A DNA stretch of 52,935 bases, taken from UMGS1840 sp964537245. Its GTDB lineage: Bacteria; Bacillota; Clostridia; UMGS1840. The notes beneath the pieces were generated by a model. The model was not told where the DNA came from, searched no databases, and saw nothing but the letters and a program-made list of their open reading frames with translations. Shown here one piece after another: positions 34,298 through 42,959 of the stretch. The stretch is taken from positions 1 through 52,935 of the forward strand of contig CAZHZL010000009.1 in the NCBI GenBank assembly GCA_964537245.1. The letters are read 5' to 3'. Both the position numbers and the translations under genes were made by a program. The number at the start of each line of letters is the position of its first letter. Positions within the stretch are counted from its first letter, which is position 1.

Positions 34298-34352
34298 AGA
34301 CGCACAAAAAATCGCAAACAGTAGGTTTGTTGATTTTTGTGTGTCTTTTTTT
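34298..34352 (+). terminator. Leader terminator of the glp operon, probable GlpP antitermination site
   Basis: A long inverted repeat pairs 34298-34319 with 34325-34346 (AGACGCACAAAAA with TTTTTGTGTGTCT, then TCGCAAAC with GTTTGTTGA with one bulge) around a five-base loop. Seven T follow (34346-34352). It lies between the promoter and the first gene, so it would abort transcription unless prevented. In Bacillus, GlpP with glycerol-3-phosphate prevents termination at such leader repeats, and glpP is in this operon. Confidence 0.8.
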
Positions 34353-34374
34353 GTGCTTTTTGGGAGGTAAAAAA

Positions 34375-35799
34375 ATGTTTGATGTATGTGTTATCGGCGG
34401 AGGTGTTGTAGGCGGTCTTATAGCAAGAAAGCTATCGTCCTACAAGCTTAAGGTCTGTATTCTGGAAAAGGAAAACGATGTAGCTTCAGGCGCTACAAAG
34501 GCAAACAGCGCTATTGTTCACGCAGGCTTTGATGCAGAAGAAGGAAGCCTTAAAGCGAAGCTTAATGTAAAAGGCTCGGAAATGATGAAAAAAACTGCCG
34601 AGGAGCTTGGCGTTAAGTATATAAACAACGGCTCTCTTGTTATAGCTTTTTCAGATGAGGATATCAAAATGCTCAGTGTTCTTAAAGAAAGAGGAGAAAA
34701 AAACGGAGTTAAGGGTCTTGAAATTTTAAATTCCGAAAGAGTTCATGCTATGGAGCCGCTTCTTTCAGAGAATGTAAAGGTTGCAATGTACGCACCGACA
34801 GGCGCTATAATCTGCCCTTATGAGCTGTGTATAGCTGCAATCGGAAACGCTATGGATAACGGCGTAGAATTAAAGACAAATTTTGATGTATGTAAAATTG
34901 AAAACAAAGATAGTGTTATTTCAGTATTTTCCCAAAAAGGAGAAACGGTTGAAGCGAAATATTTAGTAAACTCGGCAGGCTTATATTCAGATTACATAGC
35001 TTCTCTTTATGGAGATACATCATTCAAAGTAACTCCGAGAAGAGGTGAATATATCCTTCTTGATAAGTCCGTCAAGAGCGTGAAGGCAACTGTTTTCAGA
35101 ACGCCTTCAAAAATGGGTAAGGGTATCCTTGTTTCACCTACTGTTGACGGAAATACGATTTTAGGACCTACATCCGAAAACATTGAAGATAAGGAAGATA
35201 AAACAACAACACTCCATGGTCTTAATCAGATTATATCAGAAGAAAAAATGAATATGAAAAAGGTTGAAATAGGAAAAGCAATAACCTCCTTCTGCGGACT
35301 TCGTGCTGCCGGTGATACAGGCGATTTTATTATTAAAAGAGAAGAAAATATCATCACTCTTGCAGGAATAGAATCACCGGGACTGTCTGCGTCTCCCGCT
35401 ATTGCGGAATATGTAAGCGAGCTGTTATCTGAGGTGTGCGAGCTTAAAGAAAACAAAAAATACAATCCTATGCGTTCCCCTGCTCATTTTTACAAAAACC
35501 TTTCAGATGATGAGAAAAACGAGCTTATAAAGAAAAATCCGTCATATGGAAGAGTTATATGCAGATGTGAAAATGTTACAGAAGGCGAAATTTTAGACGC
35601 AATAAGAACAAATCCTCCTGCAAGAGACCTGGACGGTGTAAAAAGAAGAACAAGAGCACAGATGGGAAGATGTCAGGGCGGTTTCTGCTCACCTTATATA
35701 ATTGATATTTTATCAAAAGAGATGAATGTGGGAGTAGATGAAATCACCAAAAACGGAAACGGGTCTGTTATCACAATGGGAAGAACAAAGGAGTGTTAG
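34375..35799 (+). CDS. GlpA-type FAD-dependent glycerol-3-phosphate dehydrogenase with BFD [2Fe-2S] domain
   Basis: 474 aa. FAD-binding VIGGGVVGG at residues 6-14, a DAO-type oxidoreductase fold, and a C-terminal BFD-like domain with Cys pairs (CRCENVTEGEI, GRCQGGFC) for a [2Fe-2S] cluster. This is the layout of anaerobic glycerol-3-phosphate dehydrogenase subunit A; related proteins are also annotated LhgO-like oxidases. With the next two genes it forms the three-part G3P oxidation module common in Clostridia, which makes dihydroxyacetone phosphate. The ATG at 34375 has GGGAGGT upstream. Confidence 0.9.
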   Translation: MFDVCVIGGGVVGGLIARKLSSYKLKVCILEKENDVASGATKANSAIVHAGFDAEEGSLKAKLNVKGSEMMKKTAEELGVKYINNGSLVIAFSDEDIKMLSVLKERGEKNGVKGLEILNSERVHAMEPLLSENVKVAMYAPTGAIICPYELCIAAIGNAMDNGVELKTNFDVCKIENKDSVISVFSQKGETVEAKYLVNSAGLYSDYIASLYGDTSFKVTPRRGEYILLDKSVKSVKATVFRTPSKMGKGILVSPTVDGNTILGPTSENIEDKEDKTTTLHGLNQIISEEKMNMKKVEIGKAITSFCGLRAAGDTGDFIIKREENIITLAGIESPGLSASPAIAEYVSELLSEVCELKENKKYNPMRSPAHFYKNLSDDEKNELIKKNPSYGRVICRCENVTEGEILDAIRTNPPARDLDGVKRRTRAQMGRCQGGFCSPYIIDILSKEMNVGVDEITKNGNGSVITMGRTKEC

Positions 35800-35801
35800 T
35801 C

Positions 35802-37043
35802 ATGATAAATAAAAAGCTTGTAATTATAGGCGGTGGTCCTGCCGGAATGAGCGCCGCAGTAAGTGCATATGAAAACGGTGTGGAGGATATTCTTATTTTA
35901 GAGCGAGACTCTTCTTTGGGCGGAGTTTTGCAGCAGTGTATACATAACGGCTTCGGACTTCACAAATTCAACGAGGAGCTTACAGGTCCTGAATACGCAT
36001 ACAGATATGAAAAACGCGTACATGAGCTTAATATACCGTATAAAATAAATACAATGGTTACAGATTTAACTGAGGATAAAATCATTACAGCAGTTAATCC
36101 CGATGACGGAATTATAAAAATAAAGGCTGAAAGTATCATTCTTGCGATGGGTTGCAGAGAAAGACCGAGAGGCGCTCTTAATATCCCGGGAACCCGTCCT
36201 GCCGGAATTTTCACAGCAGGAACAGCGCAGAAGTTTGTAAATATGAAAGGCTATATGCCGGGAAAAAGCGTTGTTATTTTAGGCTCAGGCGATATCGGTC
36301 TTATTATGGCAAGAAGAATGACTTTAGAGGGGGCAGAGGTTAAGGCTGTCTGCGAGCTTATGCCGTACAGTGGCGGATTAACAAGAAATATTGTTCAATG
36401 TCTTGAGGATTTCGGTATTCCGCTTAAATTGAGTCATACAATCGTTGAAATACACGGAAAAGAAAGAGTTGAGGGTGTAACAATCGCAAAGGTTGACGAA
36501 AAGAGACAGAAAATAGAAGGAACAGAGGAATACATAAGCTGTGATACAATTCTTCTTTCAGTCGGTCTTATTCCCGAAAATGAGCTTACTCAGAATGCAG
36601 GCATAAAAATGGACGCAATAACAAACGGAGCATTTGTTGACGAAAAGCGTGCAACAAGTATTGACGGTGTTTTTGCTTGCGGGAATGTGCTTCATGTTCA
36701 TGACCTTGTAGACTATGTTTCGGAGGAAGCGGAGATTGCGGGAAAGAGCGCAGCGCAGTATTTAAACGGAAATAAAGGTGAAAGTGTTTCACTGACAATT
36801 AAAAAATCAGGCCATATCAGATACACAGTTCCACAGGTTATAAATGAAAAAAATGACTTTAATCTTTATTTCAGGGTTGACGAAATCGTAAAAGATGGTA
36901 TAATAGAAATAAGAGATAACGATAAAATTCTTTATCAGAAAAAGAAAAAGAAGCTTGCACCGGGTGAGATGGAAGTTGTAAAGATAACAAAAGAAATGCT
37001 TGAAAATGTAGAGTCAGGCGAAATCACAGCGGAGGTAAGATAA
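35802..37043 (+). CDS. NAD(P)/FAD-dependent oxidoreductase, partner subunit of the G3P dehydrogenase
   Basis: 413 aa. The FAD site is VIIGGGPAGMSAAVSAYENG, and a second nucleotide-binding motif is VVILGSGDIGLIMARR. Also present are ATG-like AMGCRERPRG and the C-terminal GVFACGNV. It is a pyridine-nucleotide-disulphide-reductase-like flavoprotein that probably passes electrons between the GlpA-like subunit and NAD or another carrier. The start at 35802 has AAAGGAGTG upstream; it follows the previous stop by two bases. Confidence 0.9.
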   Translation: MINKKLVIIGGGPAGMSAAVSAYENGVEDILILERDSSLGGVLQQCIHNGFGLHKFNEELTGPEYAYRYEKRVHELNIPYKINTMVTDLTEDKIITAVNPDDGIIKIKAESIILAMGCRERPRGALNIPGTRPAGIFTAGTAQKFVNMKGYMPGKSVVILGSGDIGLIMARRMTLEGAEVKAVCELMPYSGGLTRNIVQCLEDFGIPLKLSHTIVEIHGKERVEGVTIAKVDEKRQKIEGTEEYISCDTILLSVGLIPENELTQNAGIKMDAITNGAFVDEKRATSIDGVFACGNVLHVHDLVDYVSEEAEIAGKSAAQYLNGNKGESVSLTIKKSGHIRYTVPQVINEKNDFNLYFRVDEIVKDGIIEIRDNDKILYQKKKKKLAPGEMEVVKITKEMLENVESGEITAEVR

Positions 37044-37044
37044 G

Positions 37045-37395
37045 ATGAAAAGAAAAATAATTTGTACAGTTTGTCCTGTCGGCTGTAATATTGAAGTTGA
37101 AATGACAGAAAACAAAGAAATTCTTTCGATAACGGGCAATACCTGTAAAAGAGGTCTTGTGTATGCTGAAAACGAATGTATAAACCCTAAAAGAACTCTT
37201 ACAACGACTGTTTTTTGTGATAACGGAAAAATACTCAGCGTAAAAACAAGCGAAGCAGTACCGAAGGAGCTTTTGTTTGAATGTATGAAGGTTATAAACA
37301 AAACCTTAGCAAAAGCGCCTGTTAAAATAGGCGATGTTATAATAGAAAATATTCTGGATACAGGCGCAGATGTTATTGCCTGCGGAAATATATAA
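37045..37395 (+). CDS. DUF1667 cysteine-rich protein of the G3P dehydrogenase module
   Basis: 116 aa. Cysteines near the N-terminus (CTVCPVGCNIEV, then NTCKRG) form an iron-sulphur-like C-x2-C-x3-C...C motif typical of DUF1667. It starts two bases after the previous stop. This family almost always follows the GlpA-like and FAD/NAD subunits in Clostridia, so it is probably a small electron-transfer subunit. Confidence 0.88.
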   Translation: MKRKIICTVCPVGCNIEVEMTENKEILSITGNTCKRGLVYAENECINPKRTLTTTVFCDNGKILSVKTSEAVPKELLFECMKVINKTLAKAPVKIGDVIIENILDTGADVIACGNI

Positions 37396-37414
37396 ATAAA
37401 AGGTTGTGAAAGAT

Positions 37415-37969
37415 ATGATAAAAAAAATCCTTGAGGAAAATCCGATAATTGCGGCACCGTGGTCTGATGAGGCGTTTTATAAAGCGCTCGAAAGCCCTGC
37501 GGGGATAATTATAATTTTAAACGGAAATATAGAGACCGTTGAGGAATATGTAAAAAAAGCTCACGAAAGAGGAAAGCTTATTTTGATACATATAGATTTA
37601 TGCGGCGGACTCGGTAAGGACAGCTATGCACTTAAGCACCTGAAAAAAATAGGTGCTGATGGTATTGCAAGCACAAAAAGCCACCTTATAAAAACCGCAA
37701 GGGAGCTTGAGCTTATTACATTACAGAGATTTTTTATCGTTGATTCACAGTCTATCACCACTGCATACGAAAACATCAGGCAGACAAAGCCTGATATGAT
37801 AGAGATAATGCCGGGAATTATGCCGAGAGTTACAGAGGAAATTAAAAATAAGACTTCTCTCCCTGTTATTGCCGGCGGTCTTATTTCAAAAAGAGAGGAT
37901 ATAATAGAGGCGCTCGGAGCGGGAGCTTCGGGAATTTCAACAGGAAAGGAAAATTTGTGGTATGAGTAG
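37415..37969 (+). CDS. glpP: Glycerol-3-phosphate-responsive antiterminator GlpP
   Basis: 184 aa. TIM-barrel-like protein with family segments LILIHIDLCGGLGKD, IASTKSHLIKTARE, TLQRFFIVDSQS, EIMPGIMP and PVIAGGLISKREDI. In Bacillus, GlpP binds leader mRNA in the presence of glycerol-3-phosphate and lets transcription pass the terminator before glp genes. Here it is encoded in the same operon whose leader carries such a terminator (34298-34352), a positive feedback loop. ATG at 37415; an in-frame GTG at 37406 is possible. It overlaps the next gene by eight bases. Confidence 0.92.
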   Translation: MIKKILEENPIIAAPWSDEAFYKALESPAGIIIILNGNIETVEEYVKKAHERGKLILIHIDLCGGLGKDSYALKHLKKIGADGIASTKSHLIKTARELELITLQRFFIVDSQSITTAYENIRQTKPDMIEIMPGIMPRVTEEIKNKTSLPVIAGGLISKREDIIEALGAGASGISTGKENLWYE

Positions 37970-38753
37970 TCTTAAGGAAAAGAAACTGTTTTTGCTTGAT
38001 ATGGACGGAACTTTGTATCTTGACGATGATTTGTTTGAAGGTGTGGAGGATTTTCTGGCGCACATAAAGAAAATCGGCGGAAGATATATGTTTCTTACCA
38101 ATAATTCGTCGAAAAGCGTAGACAAATACATAGAAAAAATGAGAAAGCTCGGTATCGAAACTGTTGAGGAAGATTTTTTGACATCTACAAATGCAACCTG
38201 TATCTATCTTGCAAAAGAGCATAAGAATAAGAAAATATATGCGTTCGGGACTGAAGCCTTCAAGGACCAGCTCAGAAAAAGCGGATTTAATATTACAGAT
38301 AAGCTTGAAGACGATATTGAAGTTCTTGTTATGGGCTTTGATACGGAGCTTACCTTTAAAAAGCTTGAGGACGCCTGCATACTTCTTAACCGCGGCGTTG
38401 AATATATTGCGACAAATCCCGATTGGGTATGTCCTACCTGGTACGGCTCAGTTCCCGATTGCGGCTCTGTAAGTGCAATGCTTTTTAACGCAACAGGCAG
38501 AAACCCTCTTTTTATAGGTAAGCCACAGCCTGAAATGATATATCTTGCTATGGAAAAGGCAGGCTATACAAAGGAGGAAACCGTTTTATTCGGAGACAGA
38601 GTGTATACCGATATAAGAAGCGGATACAACGCAGGAATTGATACTGTTTTTGTATTAAGCGGAGAAGGCACAATGAAAAATGTAGAGGAAAGTGACTTCA
38701 AGCCTACATATATAAGAAAGAATGTTAAGGAAGTATACGAAGAATTAATATAA
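37962..38753 (+). CDS. HAD-IIA family sugar/phosphate phosphatase (NagD/AraL-like)
   Basis: 263 aa. HAD motif I LLDMDGTLYLD with Asp13 and Asp15, motif II FLTNNSS, and motif III/IV VLFGDRVYTDIRSG with the lysine in FIGKPQPEM. A C2-type cap marks subfamily IIA (NagD, AraL, PGP). Its place at the end of the G3P operon suggests action on glycerol phosphates or another small phosphate, but the substrate is not shown by the sequence. Confidence 0.92.
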   Translation: MSSLKEKKLFLLDMDGTLYLDDDLFEGVEDFLAHIKKIGGRYMFLTNNSSKSVDKYIEKMRKLGIETVEEDFLTSTNATCIYLAKEHKNKKIYAFGTEAFKDQLRKSGFNITDKLEDDIEVLVMGFDTELTFKKLEDACILLNRGVEYIATNPDWVCPTWYGSVPDCGSVSAMLFNATGRNPLFIGKPQPEMIYLAMEKAGYTKEETVLFGDRVYTDIRSGYNAGIDTVFVLSGEGTMKNVEESDFKPTYIRKNVKEVYEELI

Positions 38754-38760
38754 TTTTGTA

Positions 38761-38786
38761 ACCAAATATCAGCATTCTCATAAAAT
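38761..38786 (+). promoter_or_regulatory. Possible late mother-cell (sigma-K-like) promoter
   Basis: AC at 38761-38762, 16-base gap, CATAAAAT at 38779-38786. The sigma-K consensus is AC, 16 bases, CATANNNTA, so the match is partial. It would serve the cysteine-rich gene at 38845. Confidence 0.3.
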
Positions 38787-38844
38787 GAAATTGAAGATAG
38801 ATTACGAAAGAAATTTATCTAAAATTTTACAGGAGGATACTGAT

Positions 38845-39741
38845 ATGCCAAAAGATTGTGGAAATACAAACCCGACTGTTGCTGCAAACGGCTGCGGAAA
38901 TAATCCGTGCGACAGCGTTTGTATTCATACAGATAAGATTTATGATGCTTGCCGTGACAAAGACTGTATTTTAGACGCAAGGGTATACTTAACATGTGTG
39001 GGGCAGGAGCTTATCGACAGAGCGATTAATGTAAAGGTGCGCAAAGCGGACATCATCTGGATTTATACCGATATCGAAGAAGTTCCGTTCAACAGAGGTT
39101 ACTATACAGTTGATTTAAAATACTTCTTCAAGGTTTATCTTGATGTGTTCACGGGCGTCGGAAGACCTGCTGTTGTTGAAGGTCTTGCAACCTTTGATAA
39201 AAAGGTTATACTTTTCGGCTCGGAAGGAAAAGCGAAAATCTTCACATCGAACTTCAGACCTAATGCACAGGATGTTTTATACTCCGTTAAAAACAATCTC
39301 CCGAAAGCCATTGTTGAGGTTGTTGAGCCTATCGCATTAAGCGCAAAAGTATTGGAAAGAGAAAAATGCAACTGTTGCTGTGAAATAGATTGCTCAAGTA
39401 TTCCAGAGGAAATTTGCGGTTGCTTTGACGATGAACTTATAGGCGAAGAAAGAGACAGAAATGTATTTGTTACATTGGGACTTTTCTCAATTATCAAGCT
39501 TGAAAGAAATGTTCAGCTTTTAATCCCTGCTTATGATTTCTGTATTCCTGATAAGGAATGTGTAGGTGCAACGGAAGAAAATCCATGTGACTTGTTTGAC
39601 AATATAAATTTCCCGCTTGAAGAGTTCTTCCCACCGGCTGTATCGGCTGCGGACAGCAGTATGTCAACAGGAAACTGCAATCCCATAATGAATAATAATT
39701 GCAGAAATAACTGCGGTAATAACAACTGCGGTTGCAGATAA
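38845..39741 (+). CDS. Cysteine-rich conserved protein, possibly spore-associated
   Basis: 298 aa, no signal peptide or membrane segment. The middle (about 30-190) is well ordered, with ARVYLTCVGQELIDRAINVK and GYYTVDLKYFFKVYLDVFTG; a Cys cluster (KCNCCCEIDCSS) follows, and the C-terminus is Asn/Cys/Gly-rich (NNNCRNNCGNNNCGCR). It resembles conserved proteins of unknown function from spore-forming Clostridia. The Cys-rich tail and possible sigma-K promoter suggest a spore coat or crosslinked structural role, which is inference. The ATG at 38845 has AGGAGG upstream; an in-frame start at 38785 lacks one. Confidence 0.65.
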   Translation: MPKDCGNTNPTVAANGCGNNPCDSVCIHTDKIYDACRDKDCILDARVYLTCVGQELIDRAINVKVRKADIIWIYTDIEEVPFNRGYYTVDLKYFFKVYLDVFTGVGRPAVVEGLATFDKKVILFGSEGKAKIFTSNFRPNAQDVLYSVKNNLPKAIVEVVEPIALSAKVLEREKCNCCCEIDCSSIPEEICGCFDDELIGEERDRNVFVTLGLFSIIKLERNVQLLIPAYDFCIPDKECVGATEENPCDLFDNINFPLEEFFPPAVSAADSSMSTGNCNPIMNNNCRNNCGNNNCGCR

Positions 39742-39750
39742 TTAATTTTA

Positions 39751-39795
39751 AAGACTGTTTTTGCGGTTTATCCCAAAACCAGTCTTTTCCTTTTT
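39751..39795 (+). terminator. Terminator after the cysteine-rich gene
   Basis: Stem AAGACTG (39751-39757) / CAGTCTT (39780-39786), extended by TTTTTG/CAAAAC, followed by TTCCTTTTTT. Confidence 0.75.
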
Positions 39796-39806
39796 TATAA
39801 AAAGGA

Positions 39807-39836
39807 TTGACAAATGCTAATAATATATGATAAGAT
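39807..39836 (+). promoter_or_regulatory. Promoter of the secreted protein gene
   Basis: TTGACA (39807-39812), 18-base spacer, TAAGAT (39831-39836). It lies about 20 bases before the start codon at 39857. Confidence 0.55.
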
Positions 39837-39856
39837 GTAGTCAGAGGGGTGATTTT

Positions 39857-41632
39857 ATGAAAAAAATGATAAGTGTAATTATGTTTTTTATCTTGATTTT
39901 TTCAGCAGCTTATGCTGCCGATTTTGGTGTCATTGGCGAAGTTTTAACTACGGATATTATTTGCTTTATAGATGAACAGCCGATTTCTTCCTACAATATA
40001 AACGGTTTTACATATGTTATTGCAGAGGAGTTGGGCGGATACGGCTTTTCGGTTTTGTGGAACGCTGAAAAAAGAACGCTGTCTGTAAACCGTGATAAAG
40101 AGGCCGACCGTATTTTCCCATCAATAGATATTATAAATGTTAAAAAGGGGACTGAAAGAATCGGAGATTTTCGTTATAATGTTTACAGTACCGATATTGT
40201 GACATACTTAAACGGCGAGAAAATCGACGCTTGTAATGTGAATGGAAGAACGCTTATTAATGCCGAATTTTTGTCATCTTGTGGCTTGGTAAGCTATAAT
40301 AACGATATAAGAACAATAAAGGTTGATTTGGTAAGCTTTGACGCAGCAGAATATAAAAAGGGGGAAACAGTTTCACTTCCTTGCGAAAAAATTGAAGGAA
40401 AAATCACCTATACAGGCGAAACAAAGGATAATCTTCCGAACGGATATGGAACAATTAAGGAAGAATATGAATATACGAACGGGCTTATGTCAAGTGAAGC
40501 TTATTACACAAGCGGTCTTTTTAAGGACGGAAAGAAAAACGGCTATATAAGCTTTGCCGGCACAAAAATTCCGCATAACGGCTCTGACAGAAGAAAAAGA
40601 GAATATTTTTCTTTGACAGAATATGAAAATGATGAAATCGCAGATTATTCTCTTTCTTTAACATATATGGACGGACAGCTTGAAGTAAGAAGCGAACAAA
40701 CAAAAAACTATAAAAGAGAATGTGTAATTGACCCGACATATAAATACGGGTACAGAATTGAAAAGGAAGGATATACAAATTCTTGGGGTGAGATAACTTC
40801 TTATGAAAAAATTCCGACACCAGAAATTAAAGCAGTTGATGTCGGTGAAATAACTAAGGTATATGATGTTGACGGCAATCTTTATGTTTTCGGAAAAAAT
40901 ATTTTTGAAAATGCACCTTATTCAAGCGATGTCCCACTCTTAACAGATGGAAATTCAATAAGTAAAAGAAATAATTTTATTTTGGAGAACGGTAAGCTTT
41001 TCAGAATTTTTTCAAATGGTGAAAAAGGACTTATTTCAGAAGATGTAACAGACTTTTCTGCAAGCTCGCTTTATCTTATGTTTATTAAAGCGGATAACTC
41101 GGTATATACCGCAAGGCTGCAGCACGAGGAGGGAAGCGGAAGCTCGTGGATTGACGGCTGTGATATGTCTGAGCCTGTTAAGGTGTTTGAAAACGCAAAA
41201 TATATCTCAAATAAAGGCAGATATTGCGTTATAGATGAGAATAATACGCTTTGGTGTTGGTCAAGTCCTTATTATAAGACGCCATTTGATACTGCCGAAA
41301 AGGAATCTCCGTTTACTGTATATGAGCCTGTTAAAATAGCTGAAAATGTCATAAAAGCGGAATGTGCTTCGGGATTTATTGCTTATGTAAAGACAGATAA
41401 TTCACTTTATATAACAAAAGAGGCAGAGCCTAACGAAAATATTTTTGGAATAACCGAAGAAACAAAGGTTTTGGACGATGTTATAGATTTTTCTGTATCG
41501 CAAAGAAAGCTTTTTGCCGTAAAATCCGACGGCACTCTTTGGACAATGGGGAAAACGGACGATTTTACACTTGGAATACCATTCTTAAATGAGGCTTCAA
41601 AAATGACACAGGTAACAGTTTTTGGGAAATAA
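39857..41632 (+). CDS. Secreted protein with stalk-like, MORN-like and RCC1-like segments
   Basis: 591 aa. A clear signal peptide (KKMISVIMFFILIFSAAYA). Residues about 20-160 resemble the copper-amine-oxidase-N 'stalk' domain (DIICFIDEQPISSYNINGFTYVIAEELGGYGFSVLWN, here cited in parts: two such repeats, the second at VTYLNGEKIDACNVNGRT). A MORN-like stretch (NLPNGYGTIKEEYEYTNG) follows, and the C-terminal half has RCC1-like repeats (NLYVFGKN, GTLWTMGK). Start at 39857 with GAGGGGTGA upstream. The function is unknown; likely a wall- or surface-associated protein. Confidence 0.7.
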   Translation: MKKMISVIMFFILIFSAAYAADFGVIGEVLTTDIICFIDEQPISSYNINGFTYVIAEELGGYGFSVLWNAEKRTLSVNRDKEADRIFPSIDIINVKKGTERIGDFRYNVYSTDIVTYLNGEKIDACNVNGRTLINAEFLSSCGLVSYNNDIRTIKVDLVSFDAAEYKKGETVSLPCEKIEGKITYTGETKDNLPNGYGTIKEEYEYTNGLMSSEAYYTSGLFKDGKKNGYISFAGTKIPHNGSDRRKREYFSLTEYENDEIADYSLSLTYMDGQLEVRSEQTKNYKRECVIDPTYKYGYRIEKEGYTNSWGEITSYEKIPTPEIKAVDVGEITKVYDVDGNLYVFGKNIFENAPYSSDVPLLTDGNSISKRNNFILENGKLFRIFSNGEKGLISEDVTDFSASSLYLMFIKADNSVYTARLQHEEGSGSSWIDGCDMSEPVKVFENAKYISNKGRYCVIDENNTLWCWSSPYYKTPFDTAEKESPFTVYEPVKIAENVIKAECASGFIAYVKTDNSLYITKEAEPNENIFGITEETKVLDDVIDFSVSQRKLFAVKSDGTLWTMGKTDDFTLGIPFLNEASKMTQVTVFGK

Positions 41633-41641
41633 AAAAACTAT

Positions 41642-41684
41642 AAAGGCATAAGCGAAAAACAGAAATCGCTTATGCCTTTTTTCA
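41642..41684. terminator. Bidirectional terminator between convergent genes
   Basis: A perfect 14-bp stem AAAGGCATAAGCGA (41642-41655) / TCGCTTATGCCTTT (41666-41679), with T-runs on the plus strand and A-rich sequence on the other side. It ends the secreted-protein gene and the trhP operon. Confidence 0.85.
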
Positions 41685-41696
41685 AACTCTATAATT

Positions 41697-42947
41697 TCAC
41701 ACAGGAGATTTATCCGTAAGCGGATTTCTCTTTTTTCTGAGCATTGAGCCGACAGGGATTTTTGTATCGCATTTTATTGATACAGTCTCTTGTGCATGCG
41801 GAGCGGACTCAATTTTTTCACCTTGTTCATTTCTTAAATCCTCAGCGCTTGTGATTATTGAATCGCCTGTTGTAGATAATATATCAATTTCTTCATCGGA
41901 ATAAAATTTGTTTCTTTGCTCAATTATAAGGCGCTTGTTTTCTTCGTCATAGCCTCTTACTACTCCGATAAGAATATAGTTTCTCACATAATCTGATGTA
42001 TGAACAAGCTGACCGTTTTCATATGGATTTCCGAAATAAAAGCCTGTATAAAACTCTCTGTGGCTTGCCTTGTCAAGCTCGTTAAGGGCATTTTCGGGTG
42101 CTTTATAATTATCTATATCCTTTTCAAGAACATCCATAGCCTTACGGTAGGCGTTTGTCGCAACAGCAACATAGTACGCAGTTTTCATTCTTCCTTCAAT
42201 TTTAAAGGAGTTTACGCCTGCCTTTGCTAATTTATCAAGATGTTCAATCATGCACATATCTTTGGCATTCATTATATAAGTGCCTTTGCAGTCGCCGCCG
42301 ATTTCAAAGGGATAGTCAGGCCTTTTTTCTTCGTACAGCTTATATTTCCATCTGCAAGGCTGTGCGCATTCGCCTCTGTTTGAATCTCTGCCTGTCATAT
42401 ATGAAGAAAGCAAACATCTTCCCGAATAGGAAATGCACATTGCACCGTGGCAGAATGCCTCGATTTCCATATCCTTATTTATCTTTGCTCTTATATCTGC
42501 AATTTCATCAATGCATAATTCTCTTGCAAGCACAACTCTTTTTGCGCCCATATTGTAATATACATTACAGCTTTCCGAGTTTAATGTATTAGCCTGTGTG
42601 CTTACATGAATTTCCATATCGGGACACCATTTTTTTATTGATGAAATTGCTCCGATATCAGAAACGATAACCGCGTCAACACCAAACTCATATGCTTCCT
42701 TTATGCTTCTTTCGAGAACTTTTAAATCAGCGTCCCTCATAAAAAGATTGCAGGCGCCGTACAGCTTCATATTATATTTATTTTTGATTTCGATAGCTTT
42801 TTTCAAATAATCTCCGCAAAAATCCTGCTGCGGAGCGCGAAGTGATAACCCCTGAAGTCCTACATATGCTGCGTCAGCGCCGTAAATGCCGCAGGTTTCA
42901 AGCTTTTCCAAATCACCCGCAGGCGATAAAAGTTCATATTTATGCAT
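41697..42947 (-). CDS. U32 family peptidase-like tRNA hydroxylation protein (TrhP/RlhA type)
   Basis: 416 aa. U32 signature EAFCHGAMCISYSGRCLLS, with the iron-sulphur-type cysteines that follow (GRDSNRGECAQPCRWKY), and NAKDMCMIEHL. In Bacillus and E. coli such proteins (TrhP) are needed for 5-hydroxyuridine at tRNA wobble position 34. The gene directly upstream is a methyltransferase of the TrmR type, which methylates that hydroxyl. The ATG at 42947 has AGGTGG upstream and was chosen over an in-frame GTG four codons earlier. Bacillus has two U32 genes here; this window has one. Confidence 0.88.
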   Translation of the reverse strand: MHKYELLSPAGDLEKLETCGIYGADAAYVGLQGLSLRAPQQDFCGDYLKKAIEIKNKYNMKLYGACNLFMRDADLKVLERSIKEAYEFGVDAVIVSDIGAISSIKKWCPDMEIHVSTQANTLNSESCNVYYNMGAKRVVLARELCIDEIADIRAKINKDMEIEAFCHGAMCISYSGRCLLSSYMTGRDSNRGECAQPCRWKYKLYEEKRPDYPFEIGGDCKGTYIMNAKDMCMIEHLDKLAKAGVNSFKIEGRMKTAYYVAVATNAYRKAMDVLEKDIDNYKAPENALNELDKASHREFYTGFYFGNPYENGQLVHTSDYVRNYILIGVVRGYDEENKRLIIEQRNKFYSDEEIDILSTTGDSIITSAEDLRNEQGEKIESAPHAQETVSIKCDTKIPVGSMLRKKRNPLTDKSPV

Positions 42948-42959
42948 TTTTATAACCAC

